DNA of 64,000 nucleotides from positions 186,001 through 250,000 of the forward strand of contig NZ_FNOX01000004.1 of NCBI RefSeq assembly GCF_900107155.1. Direction: 5' to 3'. A program made the translations under genes and the position numbers. Positions 18,936-28,825 of the stretch are shown here, piece after piece. The first letter of the stretch is position 1; every line of letters begins with the position of its first letter. This stretch comes from Pseudomonas salomonii (lineage in GTDB: Bacteria; Pseudomonadota; Gammaproteobacteria; Pseudomonadales; Pseudomonadaceae). Under the pieces are notes generated by a model. The model was not told where the DNA came from, searched no databases, and worked only from the letters and a program-made list of their open reading frames with translations.

Positions 18936-20618
18936 TCAGCGCACCCGCACGTACGTGCCTGGCGCCGCTTCCATCGGTGGGTAATTCTGGTTGCCCAGGG
19001 CGGTGAGGGTCTCGCGCTGCACGCCCGACCGTTGCTGGATCCACGCAAGCCACTGCGGCCACCAACTGCCTTCGACGTGACGGGCGTCGTAATACCAGGC
19101 GCGGGGGTCGCTGCTCAGCTTCGGGTTCTCGACGTAGTTGGCCTTGGGGTTGCCCGGCGGGTTGAGGATGCTCTGGATATGCCCGCTGTTGGACAGTACA
19201 AAGCGCCGCTCGCCGCCCAGCAGTTGGGTGGAGCGATACACCGCGTCCCACGGCGTGATGTGGTCGTTGATGCCGGCCACGCTGAAACTGTCCACGGTGA
19301 CCTTCTGCAAGTCGATGGGCGTGCCGCACACTTCCAGGCCGCCAGGGTGGCTGAGCGGGTTGTGCTTGAAGAAGTCCAGCAGGTCGCCATGCAACGCGGC
19401 GGGCAGGCGCGTGTTGTCGTTGTTCCAGTAGAGAATGTCGAACGCCGGCGGCTCTTTGCCCAGCAGGTAATTATTGATCCAGTAGTTCCAGATCAGGTCG
19501 TTGGGGCGCATCCAGGCGAAGACTTTGGCCATGTCGCGGCCGTCGAGCACGCCTTGCTGGTAGGAGCGGCGCTTGGCGGCTTCCAGGGTCTGTTCGTCAG
19601 CGAACAAGGTGGCGGGGCTGTCGATCTGGCTGTCCAGCAGGCTCACCAGGTAGCTGGCGCTGGAGATGCGCCGCAGCTGGCGCTTGGCTTGCAGGTGGCC
19701 TTGCAGCGCAGCGATGGTCAGGCCACCGGCGCAGGCGCCCATCAGGTTGACCTCACGGGCACCGGTGATTGCCCGGCACACATTCAGCGCTTCCTCCAGC
19801 GCCGCCACATAGGTGGACAGGCCCCACTCGCGGTGACGCACATCCGGGTTACGCCAGCTGACCATAAACGTCTGCAGGCCGTTTTTCAGGGCGTACTGCA
19901 CAAAGCTGTTGGCCGGGCTGAGGTCGAAGATGTAGTACTTGTTGATTTGCGGCGGCACGATCAGCAACGGCTTGGCGTACTGCTTTTCGCTCATGGGCTT
20001 GTACTGGATCAGTTCCAGCAGCTCGTTGCGAAACACCACGGAGCCCGCGGTCGTTGCCACCGTTTTGCCCACTTCAAAAGCGTGTTTGCTGACCTGGCTG
20101 GGCAGGCCGTTGTTGTGCAACAAATCGCTAAACAAATTACTCACGCCGCGCACCACGCTGTTGCCGCCGGAGTTAAGCAGCTCCTTGATGGCCAGCGGGT
20201 TGAGCAAGGTGTTGGAGGGCGAGACCGCATCGTTGATCAGTGAGAAGGCAAAGTGCGCGCGGGCGCGGTCATCGGCGCTCATCGAGCTGTCGTCGATCCA
20301 GTCGCGCGTTTGTTTCTGCCAGCTCAGATAGGCTTGCAGGCTGCGCCGGTACAGCGGGTTAAGCGCCCAGGTCGGGTCGGCGAAGCGGCTGTCAGCGGGG
20401 TTGGGGGCATGCACGGTTTCACCCAGCAGCACGCGACCGAGTTGGCCGCCCAGGGCCAGGGCGTGCCGAGCGGTGTACAGCGGGTTGCGCCAGCCATGGT
20501 TGGCGACACTGCGCAGGGTCGCCAGCAAATCCCGGCCCCGTAGGCCACTGATCGCATTTTGCGCGTTGATGAACGCGGCAGGGGTGGGCGCCGGGTTCGT
20601 CACGGGTCTTTCTCGCAT
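18936..20618 (-). CDS. phaC2: Class II poly(3-hydroxyalkanoate) synthase 2
   Basis: 560 residues from the ATG at 20618, which has AGGAG upstream. Polymerises medium-chain 3-hydroxyacyl-CoA into PHA at the granule surface. The lipase-like box GACAGG puts the nucleophile at Cys296, with the Asp in INDHITPW (about 451) and the His in NSGHIQ (about 479) completing the triad. Class II features include VVFRNELLELIQYKP and NDLIWNYWINNYLLG. It is paralogous to phaC1 with nearly the same length and identical residue numbering at the active site. The nucleophile box is GACAGG here and GACSGG in PhaC1. Confidence 0.96.
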   Translation of the reverse strand: MRERPVTNPAPTPAAFINAQNAISGLRGRDLLATLRSVANHGWRNPLYTARHALALGGQLGRVLLGETVHAPNPADSRFADPTWALNPLYRRSLQAYLSWQKQTRDWIDDSSMSADDRARAHFAFSLINDAVSPSNTLLNPLAIKELLNSGGNSVVRGVSNLFSDLLHNNGLPSQVSKHAFEVGKTVATTAGSVVFRNELLELIQYKPMSEKQYAKPLLIVPPQINKYYIFDLSPANSFVQYALKNGLQTFMVSWRNPDVRHREWGLSTYVAALEEALNVCRAITGAREVNLMGACAGGLTIAALQGHLQAKRQLRRISSASYLVSLLDSQIDSPATLFADEQTLEAAKRRSYQQGVLDGRDMAKVFAWMRPNDLIWNYWINNYLLGKEPPAFDILYWNNDNTRLPAALHGDLLDFFKHNPLSHPGGLEVCGTPIDLQKVTVDSFSVAGINDHITPWDAVYRSTQLLGGERRFVLSNSGHIQSILNPPGNPKANYVENPKLSSDPRAWYYDARHVEGSWWPQWLAWIQQRSGVQRETLTALGNQNYPPMEAAPGTYVRVR

Positions 20619-20706
20619 GAGCCAACACTCCTTCGTCAAGCCATCAACAGGCACGCCAATTCAGAACCATAGTCGGTTCCTGGCAAGTTGCGCGGCGGCG
20701 TAGTCC

Positions 20707-21552
20707 TTACACCGCCGGTCGTGGGTGAATCACCGCGCGCAGGCGCTCCTCTTCAAGAAACTTCATGATGATCGGCGCCACGGCTTCGGCGCGGGTAATC
20801 AGGAACAAGTGGCCATCATCGATGATGTGCAACTGTGCGTTGGGAATGCGCCAGGCGAGCATGCGCATATTGATCAGCGGAATCAGCGGGTCGTCGTCTC
20901 CGGCCAGCACCAGGGTCGGTTGGCGGATCTTGTGCAGCCAGTGAATGCTGGTCCAGCCAAGGCCTGCAAACAGCTGCCAGTAGTAACCGAGCTTGCCCGC
21001 CGAGCGCACTTTGCTCGCATGTTCGGCGGCCAGTTTGGAATCGCGGCGGAACGAGCCGCCATAAATCATCGGTGCGATGCGCACCACGTGGGACGGTTGG
21101 ATATAGCGCCTGGGGCTTGCCATCAGCCACAGCACCTTGGGTTTGCCCGGCACCATAAAGGCCCCGGCTGCCGTGGCCGCGAGGATCAGTTTTTTGCAGC
21201 GCTCAGGGTAGTCATAGGCAAACTGCTGCGCCAACGCGCCGCCCCAGGACACACCCACCGCATTCACCTGGCCATAGTCCAGGTAATCGAGCATGCGTGC
21301 AGTGAGCTTGGCCAAACCGGGAAAGCGATAGGGCACGCTGGGTGTTGAGGAACCCCCCACACCCGGCACATCGAAGGCGATCACTTCCAGGTCCGGGTCC
21401 AGCGCCTGGACGAACGGAAACACCAGCTCCAGGTTGGCGCCGATGCCGTTGAAGATCAGCAGCGGCGTCAAGTGAGGCTTGCCCGGGCGTACCGCCGTAC
21501 GGATGGTCTGGCCATCCAGGTCGATGGTACGGAAGATGAACGGTTGCGGCAT
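20707..21552 (-). CDS. phaZ: Intracellular poly(3-hydroxyalkanoate) depolymerase
   Basis: 281 residues from the ATG at 21552 (MPQPFIFRTIDLDG) with AGGGT upstream; the open frame extends further but into the REP region. Alpha/beta hydrolase that releases 3-hydroxy acids from stored PHA. The nucleophile elbow is GVSWGG (Ser102), the oxyanion region IFNGIGANLELVFPF, the acid LVLAGDDDPLIPL and the His IDDGHLFLITR. It lies between the two synthases, the standard medium-chain-PHA order phaC1-phaZ-phaC2. Confidence 0.95.
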   Translation of the reverse strand: MPQPFIFRTIDLDGQTIRTAVRPGKPHLTPLLIFNGIGANLELVFPFVQALDPDLEVIAFDVPGVGGSSTPSVPYRFPGLAKLTARMLDYLDYGQVNAVGVSWGGALAQQFAYDYPERCKKLILAATAAGAFMVPGKPKVLWLMASPRRYIQPSHVVRIAPMIYGGSFRRDSKLAAEHASKVRSAGKLGYYWQLFAGLGWTSIHWLHKIRQPTLVLAGDDDPLIPLINMRMLAWRIPNAQLHIIDDGHLFLITRAEAVAPIIMKFLEEERLRAVIHPRPAV

Positions 21553-21602
21553 GGGCTTACCCTGCGAAATGGCGCGATATTTCCCTGTCGGAACTCGGTC
21601 AA

Positions 21603-21692
21603 TGTGGGAGCGGGCTTGCTCGCGAAAGCAGTGTGTCAGTTGATGCATTCGGTGGCTGACACACCGCCTTCGCGAGCAAGCCCGCTCCCACA
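21603..21692. repeat. REP doublet (REPIN-like) between phaC1 and phaZ
   Basis: Two inverted REP palindromes, TGTGGGAGCGGGCTTGCTCGCGA at the left and its inverse at the right, enclosing about 45 bases with a second dyad (GTGTGTCAG...CTGACACAC). It fills most of the 175-base gap inside the pha operon. Confidence 0.85.
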
Positions 21693-21727
21693 GTTGACCG
21701 CATTCCAGCTACAAAACAGTGTTTCGT

Positions 21728-23407
21728 TTATCGTTCGTGCACATAAGTACCCGGCGCCGCCTCAGCTGCTGCATAGGCTTTATTACCCAGGCTTGTAGGT
21801 GCTTTCTTCAATTTGCCCGACCGCTCGGCCTGCCACACCTGCCAATGCAGCCACCACGAGTCAGTGTGCTTGGTGGCATTCTCCTGCCACTCCAGCGGCT
21901 TGCCGGCCAAACCGTCACTGGTCTGGTAACGCGCCTTGGGGTTGCCTGGCGGGTTGAGAATGCTCTGGATATGCCCACTGCTGGACAACACAAACTCCAC
22001 TTTGCCACCAAACAGTTGCGCCGACTTGTAGCACGACTGCCACGGCGTGATGTGGTCGTTGGTGCCGGCCAGTGAGTAGATATCGGCGGTCACCTGCTTG
22101 AGGTCAATCGGCGTGCCGCACACTTCCAGGGCATTGGCGCGCACCAGCGGGTTGTTCTTGAACAGCTCAATCAAATCGCCATGGAAGGCGGCCGGCAGGC
22201 GCGTGGTGTCATTGTTCCAGAACAGAATGTCGAACACCGGCGGCTCGTTGCCGAGCAAGTAGTTATTGACCCAGTAGTTCCAGATCAGATCATTGGGGCG
22301 CATCCAGGCAAACACCTTGGCCATGTCACGGCCTTCCAGCACGCCGGCCTGGTAGGAGTGGCGCTTGGCCGCCTCCAGGGTCTGTTCGTCGACGAACAGC
22401 GCCACCTGGGTGTCCAGCGTGGTGTCCAGCACACTCACCAGCAGGGTCAGGGCGTTGACCTTCTTCTCCCCCAGCGCCGCGTAGTGGCCCAGCAGGGCGG
22501 TGCAGGTGATGCCGCCGGAGCAGGCGCCGAGCATGTTCACGTCTTTGCTGCCGGTAATGGCCGTGACCACATCGACCGCTTCCTTGAGCGCTTCGATATA
22601 GGTCGACAGGCCCCACTCGCGTTGCGCCTTGGTCGGGTTGCGCCAGCTGACGATAAACGTCTGCTGGCCATTGCGCAGGCAGAACCGCGCCAGGCTCTTT
22701 TCCGGGCTCAGGTCGAATACATAGAATTTGTTGATCTGCGGCGGCACCACCAGCAGTGGGCGCTCGTGCACCTGCTCGGTGATGGGCTTGTACTGGATCA
22801 GTTCCAGCACGTCATTGCGAAACACCACAGCGCCTTCGGTGGTGCCCAGGGTCTTGCCGACTTCAAAGGCGCCCATGTTGACCTGGCTCGGCATACCGCC
22901 GTTGTGCACCATGTCTTTGGCCAAGTGGGACAGGCCATCAAGCAGGCTTTTACCGCCGGTTTCAAAGAAGCGTTTGACTGCCGCCGGGTTGGCCGCGCTG
23001 TTGGTGGGGGCCATGGCTTCGGTCATCAGGTTGATCACGAAGTGGCCGCGGCTGATGTCCTGTTCCGACAGGTTGCTGTCGCCGATCCAGTCGTGCAGTT
23101 CCTTGCGCCACGCCAGGTAGGTTTGCAGGTAGCGCTTGTAGAGCGGGTTCTGGCTCCACGCCGGGTCGTTGAAGCGACGGTCATCGCCTTCGGGGGTCAG
23201 TGCGGACTTGCCGAACATCACGTTCTTCAATTCCACGCCAAAATGCGCGACGTGTTTGACGCTGTGCAACGGTTGCTTGATGGCTTGGGTCAGCACCATC
23301 TTCGCTGAGGCCAATAAATCCTTTTTGCGTAACGCGATGATCGGGTTCAGCCCCAGGGTGTTTTCCGAGGCCTGGCGTTTCAAGTCATCGTTATTCTTGT
23401 TACTCAT
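21728..23407 (-). CDS. phaC1: Class II poly(3-hydroxyalkanoate) synthase 1
   Basis: 559 residues, ATG at 23407 preceded by GGAG. Main medium-chain PHA polymerase, using 3-hydroxyacyl-CoA supplied from fatty-acid metabolism. Active-site Cys296 in GACSGG, Asp451 in GTNDHITPW and His479 in SSSGHIQS can be counted directly. N-terminal granule-association region (residues 1-about 180) is intact. First gene of phaC1ZC2D. The 249-base region upstream (23408-23656) holds no gene and must contain the promoter, but I could not find a convincing -35/-10 pair or a sigma-54 site there. Confidence 0.97.
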   Translation of the reverse strand: MSNKNNDDLKRQASENTLGLNPIIALRKKDLLASAKMVLTQAIKQPLHSVKHVAHFGVELKNVMFGKSALTPEGDDRRFNDPAWSQNPLYKRYLQTYLAWRKELHDWIGDSNLSEQDISRGHFVINLMTEAMAPTNSAANPAAVKRFFETGGKSLLDGLSHLAKDMVHNGGMPSQVNMGAFEVGKTLGTTEGAVVFRNDVLELIQYKPITEQVHERPLLVVPPQINKFYVFDLSPEKSLARFCLRNGQQTFIVSWRNPTKAQREWGLSTYIEALKEAVDVVTAITGSKDVNMLGACSGGITCTALLGHYAALGEKKVNALTLLVSVLDTTLDTQVALFVDEQTLEAAKRHSYQAGVLEGRDMAKVFAWMRPNDLIWNYWVNNYLLGNEPPVFDILFWNNDTTRLPAAFHGDLIELFKNNPLVRANALEVCGTPIDLKQVTADIYSLAGTNDHITPWQSCYKSAQLFGGKVEFVLSSSGHIQSILNPPGNPKARYQTSDGLAGKPLEWQENATKHTDSWWLHWQVWQAERSGKLKKAPTSLGNKAYAAAEAAPGTYVHER

Positions 23408-23600
23408 CTACGACGCTCCATTGTCCGAAAGACGAGTACCGGCGATTGCTGCGCACCCAATTTCGATACACGACACCAGCCTGGTACTGCGACTCGGGTG
23501 ACCGTTGATACCGCATCGTCAAATGCAGGGAACTTGCCAGTTCCATTGGTTACCCGAGTTTAATTTTTTTCGCAAGCGGGCCAATCGTTGACCACGCGAC

Positions 23601-23635
23601 AGGGCATTCAAGCAGATGAAATTAGAAAATGCCCT
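23601..23635 (-). terminator. Possible weak terminator after the DUF971 gene
   Basis: An 8-bp stem (AGGGCATT with AATGCCCT) around a 19-nt AT-rich loop lies 22 bases beyond the stop of the DUF971 gene. No T-tract follows, so termination is uncertain. Confidence 0.3.
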
Positions 23636-23656
23636 CTAAAGCGCAAGACGCCTGAG

Positions 23657-24034
23657 TTAGAGCATCAGCCGCACGACCGACTCACTCGGGTCGCGGGTTT
23701 TGCCGGCGGCTTTGAGTTCGGCGAGGTAGTCGGCCCACAGGTCTTCCTGGCGCACGGCCAATTGGTAGAGGTAGTCCCAGGTGAACAGTCCGCTGTCATG
23801 GCCGTCATCGAAGGTCAATTTCAGTGCGTACTGGCCGGCGGGTTCTATCTTGGTGAGCCGCACGTTGAGCTTGCCGAATTGCAGGATGGGTTTGCCGTGG
23901 CCCTGGACCTCGGCGGACGGCGAGTGGGTGCGTAGCAGTTCGGCGCTAAGTTGGTACACCTCGTCCGGCCCGTAGGTGAGGCCGAGGGTGTTGGAGGTTT
24001 TGTGCAAATTTACAGCAGTAGGGAATTTCGACAT
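23657..24034 (-). CDS. DUF971 family protein (gamma-butyrobetaine hydroxylase N-terminal-like)
   Basis: 125 residues from the ATG at 24034 (MSKFPTAVNLHKTSNTLGL). It consists of only the small beta-rich DUF971 domain, seen in other proteins as the N-terminal part of gamma-butyrobetaine hydroxylases: LGLTYGPDEVYQLSAELLRTHSPSAEVQGHG, then VRLTKIEPAGQYALKLTFDDGHDSGLFTWDYLYQL. The conserved His in DDGHDSG and other His/Asp residues could bind metal. Function of the stand-alone form is unknown. It sits between hslU and phaC1, as in PAO1 (PA5055). Confidence 0.85.
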   Translation of the reverse strand: MSKFPTAVNLHKTSNTLGLTYGPDEVYQLSAELLRTHSPSAEVQGHGKPILQFGKLNVRLTKIEPAGQYALKLTFDDGHDSGLFTWDYLYQLAVRQEDLWADYLAELKAAGKTRDPSESVVRLML

Positions 24035-24066
24035 TGGCGATGATCCTGAAGGAACCGGCTTCAAAA

Positions 24067-24155
24067 TGTGGGAGCGGGCTTGCTCGCGAATGCGGTGTGT
24101 CAGTCAGCACATCTGATACTGATACACCGCATTCGCGAGCAAGCCCGCTCCCACA
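24067..24155. repeat. REP doublet (REPIN-like) upstream of the DUF971 gene
   Basis: TGTGGGAGCGGGCTTGCTCGCGA and its inverse, enclosing a dyad (GTGTGTCAG...CTGATACAC). Nearly identical in design to the copy at 21603. It lies between hslU (3' end at 24183) and the DUF971 start. Confidence 0.85.
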
Positions 24156-24182
24156 GTAAAGCAAAGCGGTCCTGAGTGAGGC

Positions 24183-25520
24183 TTACAGGATATAACGAGA
24201 CAGGTCTTCGTTCTGCGCCAATTCGCCCAGGTGGCTATTCACGTACTCAGCATCAATCTTGATCGCTTCGCCATTCTGCGAGCCGGCCATGTCGCCGGCA
24301 CTGAAGGACACTTCCTCCAGCAGACGCTCAAGCAGCGTATGCAGGCGACGGGCGCCGATGTTTTCAGTCTTCTCGTTGACCTGCCAGGCAATCTCCGCCA
24401 GGCGCTTGATGCCGTCCGGCTGGAATTCGATGCCCAACCCTTCGGTTTTCAGCAGTTCGCGGTATTGCTCGGTGAGCGAAGCATGCGGCTCGCTGAGGAT
24501 GCGTTCGAAGTCGCCCGGGGTCAGCGCCTTGAGTTCCACGCGAATCGGCAGACGGCCTTGCAGCTCCGGCACCAGGTCGCTGGGCTTGCTCAGGTGGAAC
24601 GCGCCGGAGGCGATAAACAGGATATGGTCGGTCTTGACCATGCCCAGCTTGGTGTTCACCGTGCAGCCTTCGATCAGCGGCAGCAGGTCGCGCTGTACGC
24701 CTTCGCGGGACACATCGACGCCGCCGGAGTTGCCGCGCTTGGCCACCTTGTCGATCTCGTCGATAAACACGATACCGTGCTGCTCCACCGCTTCCAGGGC
24801 TTTGGCCTTGAGCTCTTCCTCATTCACCAGGCGCCCGGCTTCTTCGTCGCGCACCAGCTTCAGCGCGTCCTTCACCTTGAGCTTGCGGCTTTTCTTCTTG
24901 CCCTTGCCCATGTTGGCGAACAGGTTCTGCAACTGGCTGGTCATTTCTTCCATGCCAGGCGGTGCGGAGATGTCGACGCCGGACACTTCGGCCACTTCGA
25001 TCTCGATTTCCTTGTCGTCCAGCTGGCCTTCACGCAGGCGCTTGCGGAACAGCTGGCGGGTGTTGGAATCCGAGCTTGGCGCGGCGTCTTCGTTAAAGCC
25101 CATGCGTGCCGGTGGCAGCAGGGCATCGAGAATGCGTTCTTCGGCGGCGTCTTCGGCGCGGTGGCTGACCTTGGTGACTTCCTGTTCGCGGAACATTTTC
25201 AGGGCGGCGTCGGCCAGGTCACGAATGATCGACTCGACGTCACGGCCTACATAGCCCACTTCGGTGAACTTGGTGGCCTCGACCTTGATGAACGGAGCAT
25301 TGGCCAGTTTGGCCAGGCGTCGGGCGATTTCGGTTTTACCCACGCCTGTCGGCCCGATCATCAGGATGTTCTTGGGCGTTACTTCAACGCGCAGTTCTTC
25401 GGGCAGTTGCATCCGGCGCCAGCGGTTACGCAGCGCAATGGCAACGGCGCGCTTGGCATCGTCCTGGCCGATGATATGGCGATTAAGTTCATGGACGATT
25501 TCGCGGGGAGTCATGGACAT
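24183..25520 (-). CDS. hslU: ATP-dependent protease ATPase subunit HslU
   Basis: 445 residues, start at 25520 ([19 protein letters not shown]). AAA+ unfoldase hexamer that feeds substrates to HslV in the cytoplasm. Walker A GPTGVGKT is at residues 56-63; Walker B is [14 protein letters not shown]; an intermediate I-domain (about 110-235) contains the lysine-rich [16 protein letters not shown] segment; sensor and C-terminal motifs [17 protein letters not shown] and the final LSRYIL, which docks into HslV, are intact. It follows hslV by 36 bases. Confidence 0.97.
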   Translation of the reverse strand: MSMTPREIVHELNRHIIGQDDAKRAVAIALRNRWRRMQLPEELRVEVTPKNILMIGPTGVGKTEIARRLAKLANAPFIKVEATKFTEVGYVGRDVESIIRDLADAALKMFREQEVTKVSHRAEDAAEERILDALLPPARMGFNEDAAPSSDSNTRQLFRKRLREGQLDDKEIEIEVAEVSGVDISAPPGMEEMTSQLQNLFANMGKGKKKSRKLKVKDALKLVRDEEAGRLVNEEELKAKALEAVEQHGIVFIDEIDKVAKRGNSGGVDVSREGVQRDLLPLIEGCTVNTKLGMVKTDHILFIASGAFHLSKPSDLVPELQGRLPIRVELKALTPGDFERILSEPHASLTEQYRELLKTEGLGIEFQPDGIKRLAEIAWQVNEKTENIGARRLHTLLERLLEEVSFSAGDMAGSQNGEAIKIDAEYVNSHLGELAQNEDLSRYIL

Positions 25521-25556
25521 AGTGTTTGGCGGCCTCAAGCGGAATAAGCCTACGGC

Positions 25557-26087
25557 TTACTCGGCGAGGTCCTGCTCCTCAATGGTGAAGTTGTGGTTGG
25601 TGAACACGCAGATATCGCCGGCGATACCCAGGGCGGTCTCGACGATTTCGCGGGCCGACAGGTCGGTTTTCTTCAACAGGGCGCTGGCTGCCGCCTGGGC
25701 GTAGCCGCCGCCGGAACCCATGGCGATCAGGCCGTGCTCGGGTTCAACCACATCGCCGTTACCGGTGATGATCAGGGACGCGTCTTTGTTGGCGACCGCC
25801 AACATGGCTTCCAGGCGGCTGAGAGAGCGGTCGGTGCGCCATTCTTTGGCGAGTTCGACAGCGGCGCGAACGAGGTGGCCCTGGTGTTTTTCCAGCTGGC
25901 CTTCGAAGCGTTCGAAGAGGGTGAAGGCGTCGGCAGTGGCGCCGGCGAAACCGGCGAGCACCTGGCCGTGGTACAAGCGACGCACTTTCTTGGCGTTGCC
26001 TTTCATCACGGTGTTGCCCAGGGAAACCTGGCCGTCGCCGCCCATGACGACTTTGCCGTGGCGACGTACTGAAACGATGGTGGTCAA
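25557..26087 (-). CDS. hslV: ATP-dependent protease peptidase subunit HslV
   Basis: 176 residues, started at the TTG codon at 26087, giving (M)[19 protein letters not shown]. HslV is an N-terminal-nucleophile peptidase whose catalytic threonine must follow the initiator Met. The upstream GTG at 26102 would bury that threonine behind five extra residues, so TTG is strongly preferred although GGAG is about 11 bases away. The length equals the usual 176. Other signatures are [16 protein letters not shown] and [16 protein letters not shown]. Transcribed with hslU from a sigma-32 promoter. Confidence 0.95.
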   Translation of the reverse strand: MTTIVSVRRHGKVVMGGDGQVSLGNTVMKGNAKKVRRLYHGQVLAGFAGATADAFTLFERFEGQLEKHQGHLVRAAVELAKEWRTDRSLSRLEAMLAVANKDASLIITGNGDVVEPEHGLIAMGSGGGYAQAAASALLKKTDLSAREIVETALGIAGDICVFTNHNFTIEEQDLAE

Positions 26088-26134
26088 GGGGAGAGTCTCC
26101 ACGCAGCGGGGCGAAAATGCCCTGATGGAATCTC

Positions 26135-26163
26135 ATATGGGGGTGGCGGGGGGGATTTCAACC
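26135..26163 (-). promoter_or_regulatory. Sigma-32 heat-shock promoter of hslVU
   Basis: On the minus strand GGTTGAAA (26163-26156), 13 bases, then CCCCATAT (26142-26135). This matches the heat-shock consensus CTTGAAA-N11-16-CCCCATNT in all but the first positions of the -35. It is about 48 bases upstream of the hslV start, which agrees with hslVU being heat-shock genes in other proteobacteria. Confidence 0.8.
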
Positions 26164-26202
26164 GTAGGACGTGTGTGCGGACGAGTGGTGTTTATGCGAA
26201 AT

Positions 26203-26308
26203 GATCGTCCCCACGCTCTGCGTGGGAACGCATCCTGTGACGCTCCGCGTCACAAAGCGGACGCAGAGCGTCCGTGGCGGCCTTCCCACGCGGAGCGTGG
26301 GAACGATC
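26203..26308. repeat. 106-bp palindromic intergenic repeat, family A, copy 4
   Basis: GATC at both ends; hairpins at the left (one substitution, GTCCCCACGC), centre (GTGACGC/GCGTCAC) and right (TTCCCACGC/GCGTGGGAA). Lies between hslV and the SPOR-protein gene and ends 13 bases from its stop. Confidence 0.88.
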
Positions 26309-26320
26309 ATGCTCAGAGAC

Positions 26321-27022
26321 TCAACGGCTCTGGCGTTGTTGTAACAACAGATTGCTAAAGCCTGCACCCGCCAGCTGCTTCTGCGCCACGGTCAGCTGTT
26401 CACGGTTACTGAACGGCCCCACCAACACGCGATACCAGGTCGCATCCTTCACCGTGCCGGACTCTACCGTCACCGACTGGCCCAACAGAATGATCTGCGC
26501 ACGCACACGATCCGCATCCGCCTGTTTCGGGAACGAGCCCGCTTGCAGGAAGAACTTGGTTACCGGCGCCGCCTTGGTGGTCGCCACCGGTGGCGGTGGC
26601 GGCGGAGTGATACCGGCCAACGCGGCTTGAGCGCGTGCGGTGTCGATTTTCGCCGCTTCCGCTGGTGTCACCGGTGTGGTCGGCACTTGCGGCGTCGGCA
26701 GGGTTTTCTCCGGCACGGCGTCCGGAGGCACGATCACTTCCGATTCCGGCAACAGCGTGTAGAAGTCGTATTTCGGCTTCACGGGTGCGGTCGGGCTTGG
26801 CGCTGTTTTATTGGCTTCGGCCATTTTCGTGGCTTTCTGCTGTTCTTGCTTGACCCGTTTGACGTCATCGCCCTTACCGGGCTCCAGTTTCATCAGGATC
26901 ACCACAAACGCGCCGACCGCCAGGCCGATAGCCATCCACAGCCAGCCCGGAATTGGCTTCTTCGCCGGTGCCTGATAGCGGCTGGCGCCGCGCTTGGGTG
27001 CAGGTTTTTTCTTGGCAGCCAA
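26321..27022 (-). CDS. SPOR-domain membrane protein (FtsN-like)
   Basis: 233 residues. A short basic cytoplasmic start (MAAKKKPAPKRGASRYQ), one membrane span at about 27-45 (GWLWMAIGLAVGAFVVILM), a Pro/Ala-rich periplasmic linker including a run of six prolines, and a C-terminal SPOR domain (about 155-230) reading FFLQAGSFPKQADADRVRAQ, then TWYRVLVGPFSNREQLTVA. SPOR domains bind glycan strands lacking side peptides at the division septum, so a division-linked role is likely; calling it FtsN outright would go beyond the sequence. It follows argS by one base, as in PAO1 (PA5052). Confidence 0.88.
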   Translation of the reverse strand: MAAKKKPAPKRGASRYQAPAKKPIPGWLWMAIGLAVGAFVVILMKLEPGKGDDVKRVKQEQQKATKMAEANKTAPSPTAPVKPKYDFYTLLPESEVIVPPDAVPEKTLPTPQVPTTPVTPAEAAKIDTARAQAALAGITPPPPPPVATTKAAPVTKFFLQAGSFPKQADADRVRAQIILLGQSVTVESGTVKDATWYRVLVGPFSNREQLTVAQKQLAGAGFSNLLLQQRQSR

Positions 27023-27023
27023 C

Positions 27024-28760
27024 TTACATACGCTCCAGGGTTTCCAGGCCTAACAGTTCCAGGCCTTGCTTGAGGGTCCGTCCAGCCAGTGCGGCGAGGC
27101 GCAGGCGACTTTGCTTTTGGGCGTCGTCGTCGGCCGTAAGGATCGGGCAGTTCTCGTAGAAGCTGGAGAACAGGCCGGCAACTTCGTACAAATACGTGCA
27201 GAGGATATGCGGCGTGCCTTTTTCACCGACGCTGTTGAGCACTTCGCCGAACTGCGCCAGCTTGGCCGCCAGGTCCTGTTCATGCGGGGCATCCAGCACG
27301 ATCCGTCCTTCAACCTCGCTGAAATCCTTGCCCAGCTTGCGGAACACACCGGCCACACGGGTGTAGGCGTACAGCAGGTACGGCGCGGTGTTGCCTTCGA
27401 AGTTGAGCATCAGTTCGAAGTTGAAGCTGTAGTCGCTGGTGCGGTGTTTGGACAGGTCGGCGTACTTCACTGCGCCAATGCCCACTACGCGGGCGATGTT
27501 GCGCAGGTCGGCCTCGGCCAACTCCGGGTTCTTTTCCTTCACCAGGTTGTAGGCACGCTCCTGGGCTTCGTTGAGCAGGTCGATCAGCTTCACGGTGCCG
27601 CCGTCGCGGGTCTTGAACGGGCGGCCATCGGCGCCGTTCATGGTGCCAAAACCCATGTGTTCCATGTGCATCGGGTGGGTGACGAAGCCTGCGCGGCGCG
27701 CCACTTCGAACACCTGCTGGAAGTGCAGGGCCTGGCGTTGGTCGACAAAGTACAGCGCGCGGTCGGCCATGAGCACGCCGCTGCGGTAGCGCACGGCTGC
27801 CAGGTCAGTGGTGGCGTACAGGTAGCCGCCGTCGGCCTTGACGATGATCACCGGCAGCGGCTCGCCATCGGCGGTCTTGAATTCTTCGAGGAACACGCAC
27901 TGCGCGCCGTTGCTCTCAACCAACAGGCCGGCAGCCTTGAGGTCGTTGACCACGTTGATCAGGTCGTCGTTGTAGGCGCTTTCGCCCATCACGTCGGCCA
28001 TGGTCAGCTTCACGTTGAGCAGCTTGTAGATTTCCTGGCAGTGCGACAGCGAAATCTCACGGAAACGGCCCCACAGCGCCAGGCAATCTTCATCGCCGGC
28101 TTGCAGCTTGACCACCAGGCCACGGGCGCGGTCGGCGAACTCTTCGGATTCGTCGAAGCGCTTTTTGGCGGCGCGGTAGAAGTTTTCCAGGTCGGCCAGT
28201 TCGTTGCTGGTGATCGGGTTTTCCTGCAGGTAGGCCATCAGCATGCCGAACTGGGTGCCCCAGTCGCCCACGTGGTTCTGCCGGATCACGTCGTCACCCA
28301 GAAACTCCAGCACCCGCGCCACGCCGTCGCCGATGATGGTGGAGCGCAGGTGGCCGACGTGCATCTCTTTGGCCAGGTTCGGCGCCGACAGGTCGATGAC
28401 CACGCGCTGGGCTTCGCCGGCCTTGCGCACGCCAATGTTGGCGTCGGCCAGGGCCGCGTCCAGGCGCGAAGCCAGGGCCTGGGTGTTCTGGAAGAAGTTG
28501 ATAAAGCCCGGGCCGGCGATTTCGGCCTTGGTCACACTCTCGTCGGTCGGCAGCGCGGCGATGATTTTCTCCGCCAGGTCGCGCGGTTTCATGCCGGCGG
28601 GCTTGGACAGCATCATCGCAATGTTGCTGGCAAAATCGCCATGGGTCTTGTCGCGAGTGTTTTCCACCTGGATCGCCGGCGACAGGCCTTCAGGCAACAC
28701 ACCTTCGTTGACGAGTTGGGTGAGGGCTTGTTGGATCAGCTGGCGAATGGTGTCTTTCAT
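27024..28760 (-). CDS. argS: Arginyl-tRNA synthetase
   Basis: 578 residues from the ATG at 28760 ([20 protein letters not shown]). Class I synthetase charging tRNA-Arg. The HIGH-type motif is [21 protein letters not shown] (class-typical HVGH), preceded by the Arg-tRNA-synthetase N-terminal domain [19 protein letters not shown]; the C-terminal anticodon domain (DALM-type) includes [23 protein letters not shown]. The first gene of a pair with the SPOR protein. Size matches the family. Confidence 0.97.
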   Translation of the reverse strand: MKDTIRQLIQQALTQLVNEGVLPEGLSPAIQVENTRDKTHGDFASNIAMMLSKPAGMKPRDLAEKIIAALPTDESVTKAEIAGPGFINFFQNTQALASRLDAALADANIGVRKAGEAQRVVIDLSAPNLAKEMHVGHLRSTIIGDGVARVLEFLGDDVIRQNHVGDWGTQFGMLMAYLQENPITSNELADLENFYRAAKKRFDESEEFADRARGLVVKLQAGDEDCLALWGRFREISLSHCQEIYKLLNVKLTMADVMGESAYNDDLINVVNDLKAAGLLVESNGAQCVFLEEFKTADGEPLPVIIVKADGGYLYATTDLAAVRYRSGVLMADRALYFVDQRQALHFQQVFEVARRAGFVTHPMHMEHMGFGTMNGADGRPFKTRDGGTVKLIDLLNEAQERAYNLVKEKNPELAEADLRNIARVVGIGAVKYADLSKHRTSDYSFNFELMLNFEGNTAPYLLYAYTRVAGVFRKLGKDFSEVEGRIVLDAPHEQDLAAKLAQFGEVLNSVGEKGTPHILCTYLYEVAGLFSSFYENCPILTADDDAQKQSRLRLAALAGRTLKQGLELLGLETLERM

Positions 28761-28825
28761 GGTGTTCTCTTTCGACCGCAAGCGGCGGCGCGCGATGCGC
28801 AGGTGGAAAAACTGGGCATTATCCG

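Noticed and set aside
23540..23600. Possible sigma-54 promoter upstream of phaC1 (TTGGCCCGCTTGCG on the minus strand).
   Set aside because: The spacing between GG and GC is seven bases, not ten, so it cannot be a -24/-12 site.
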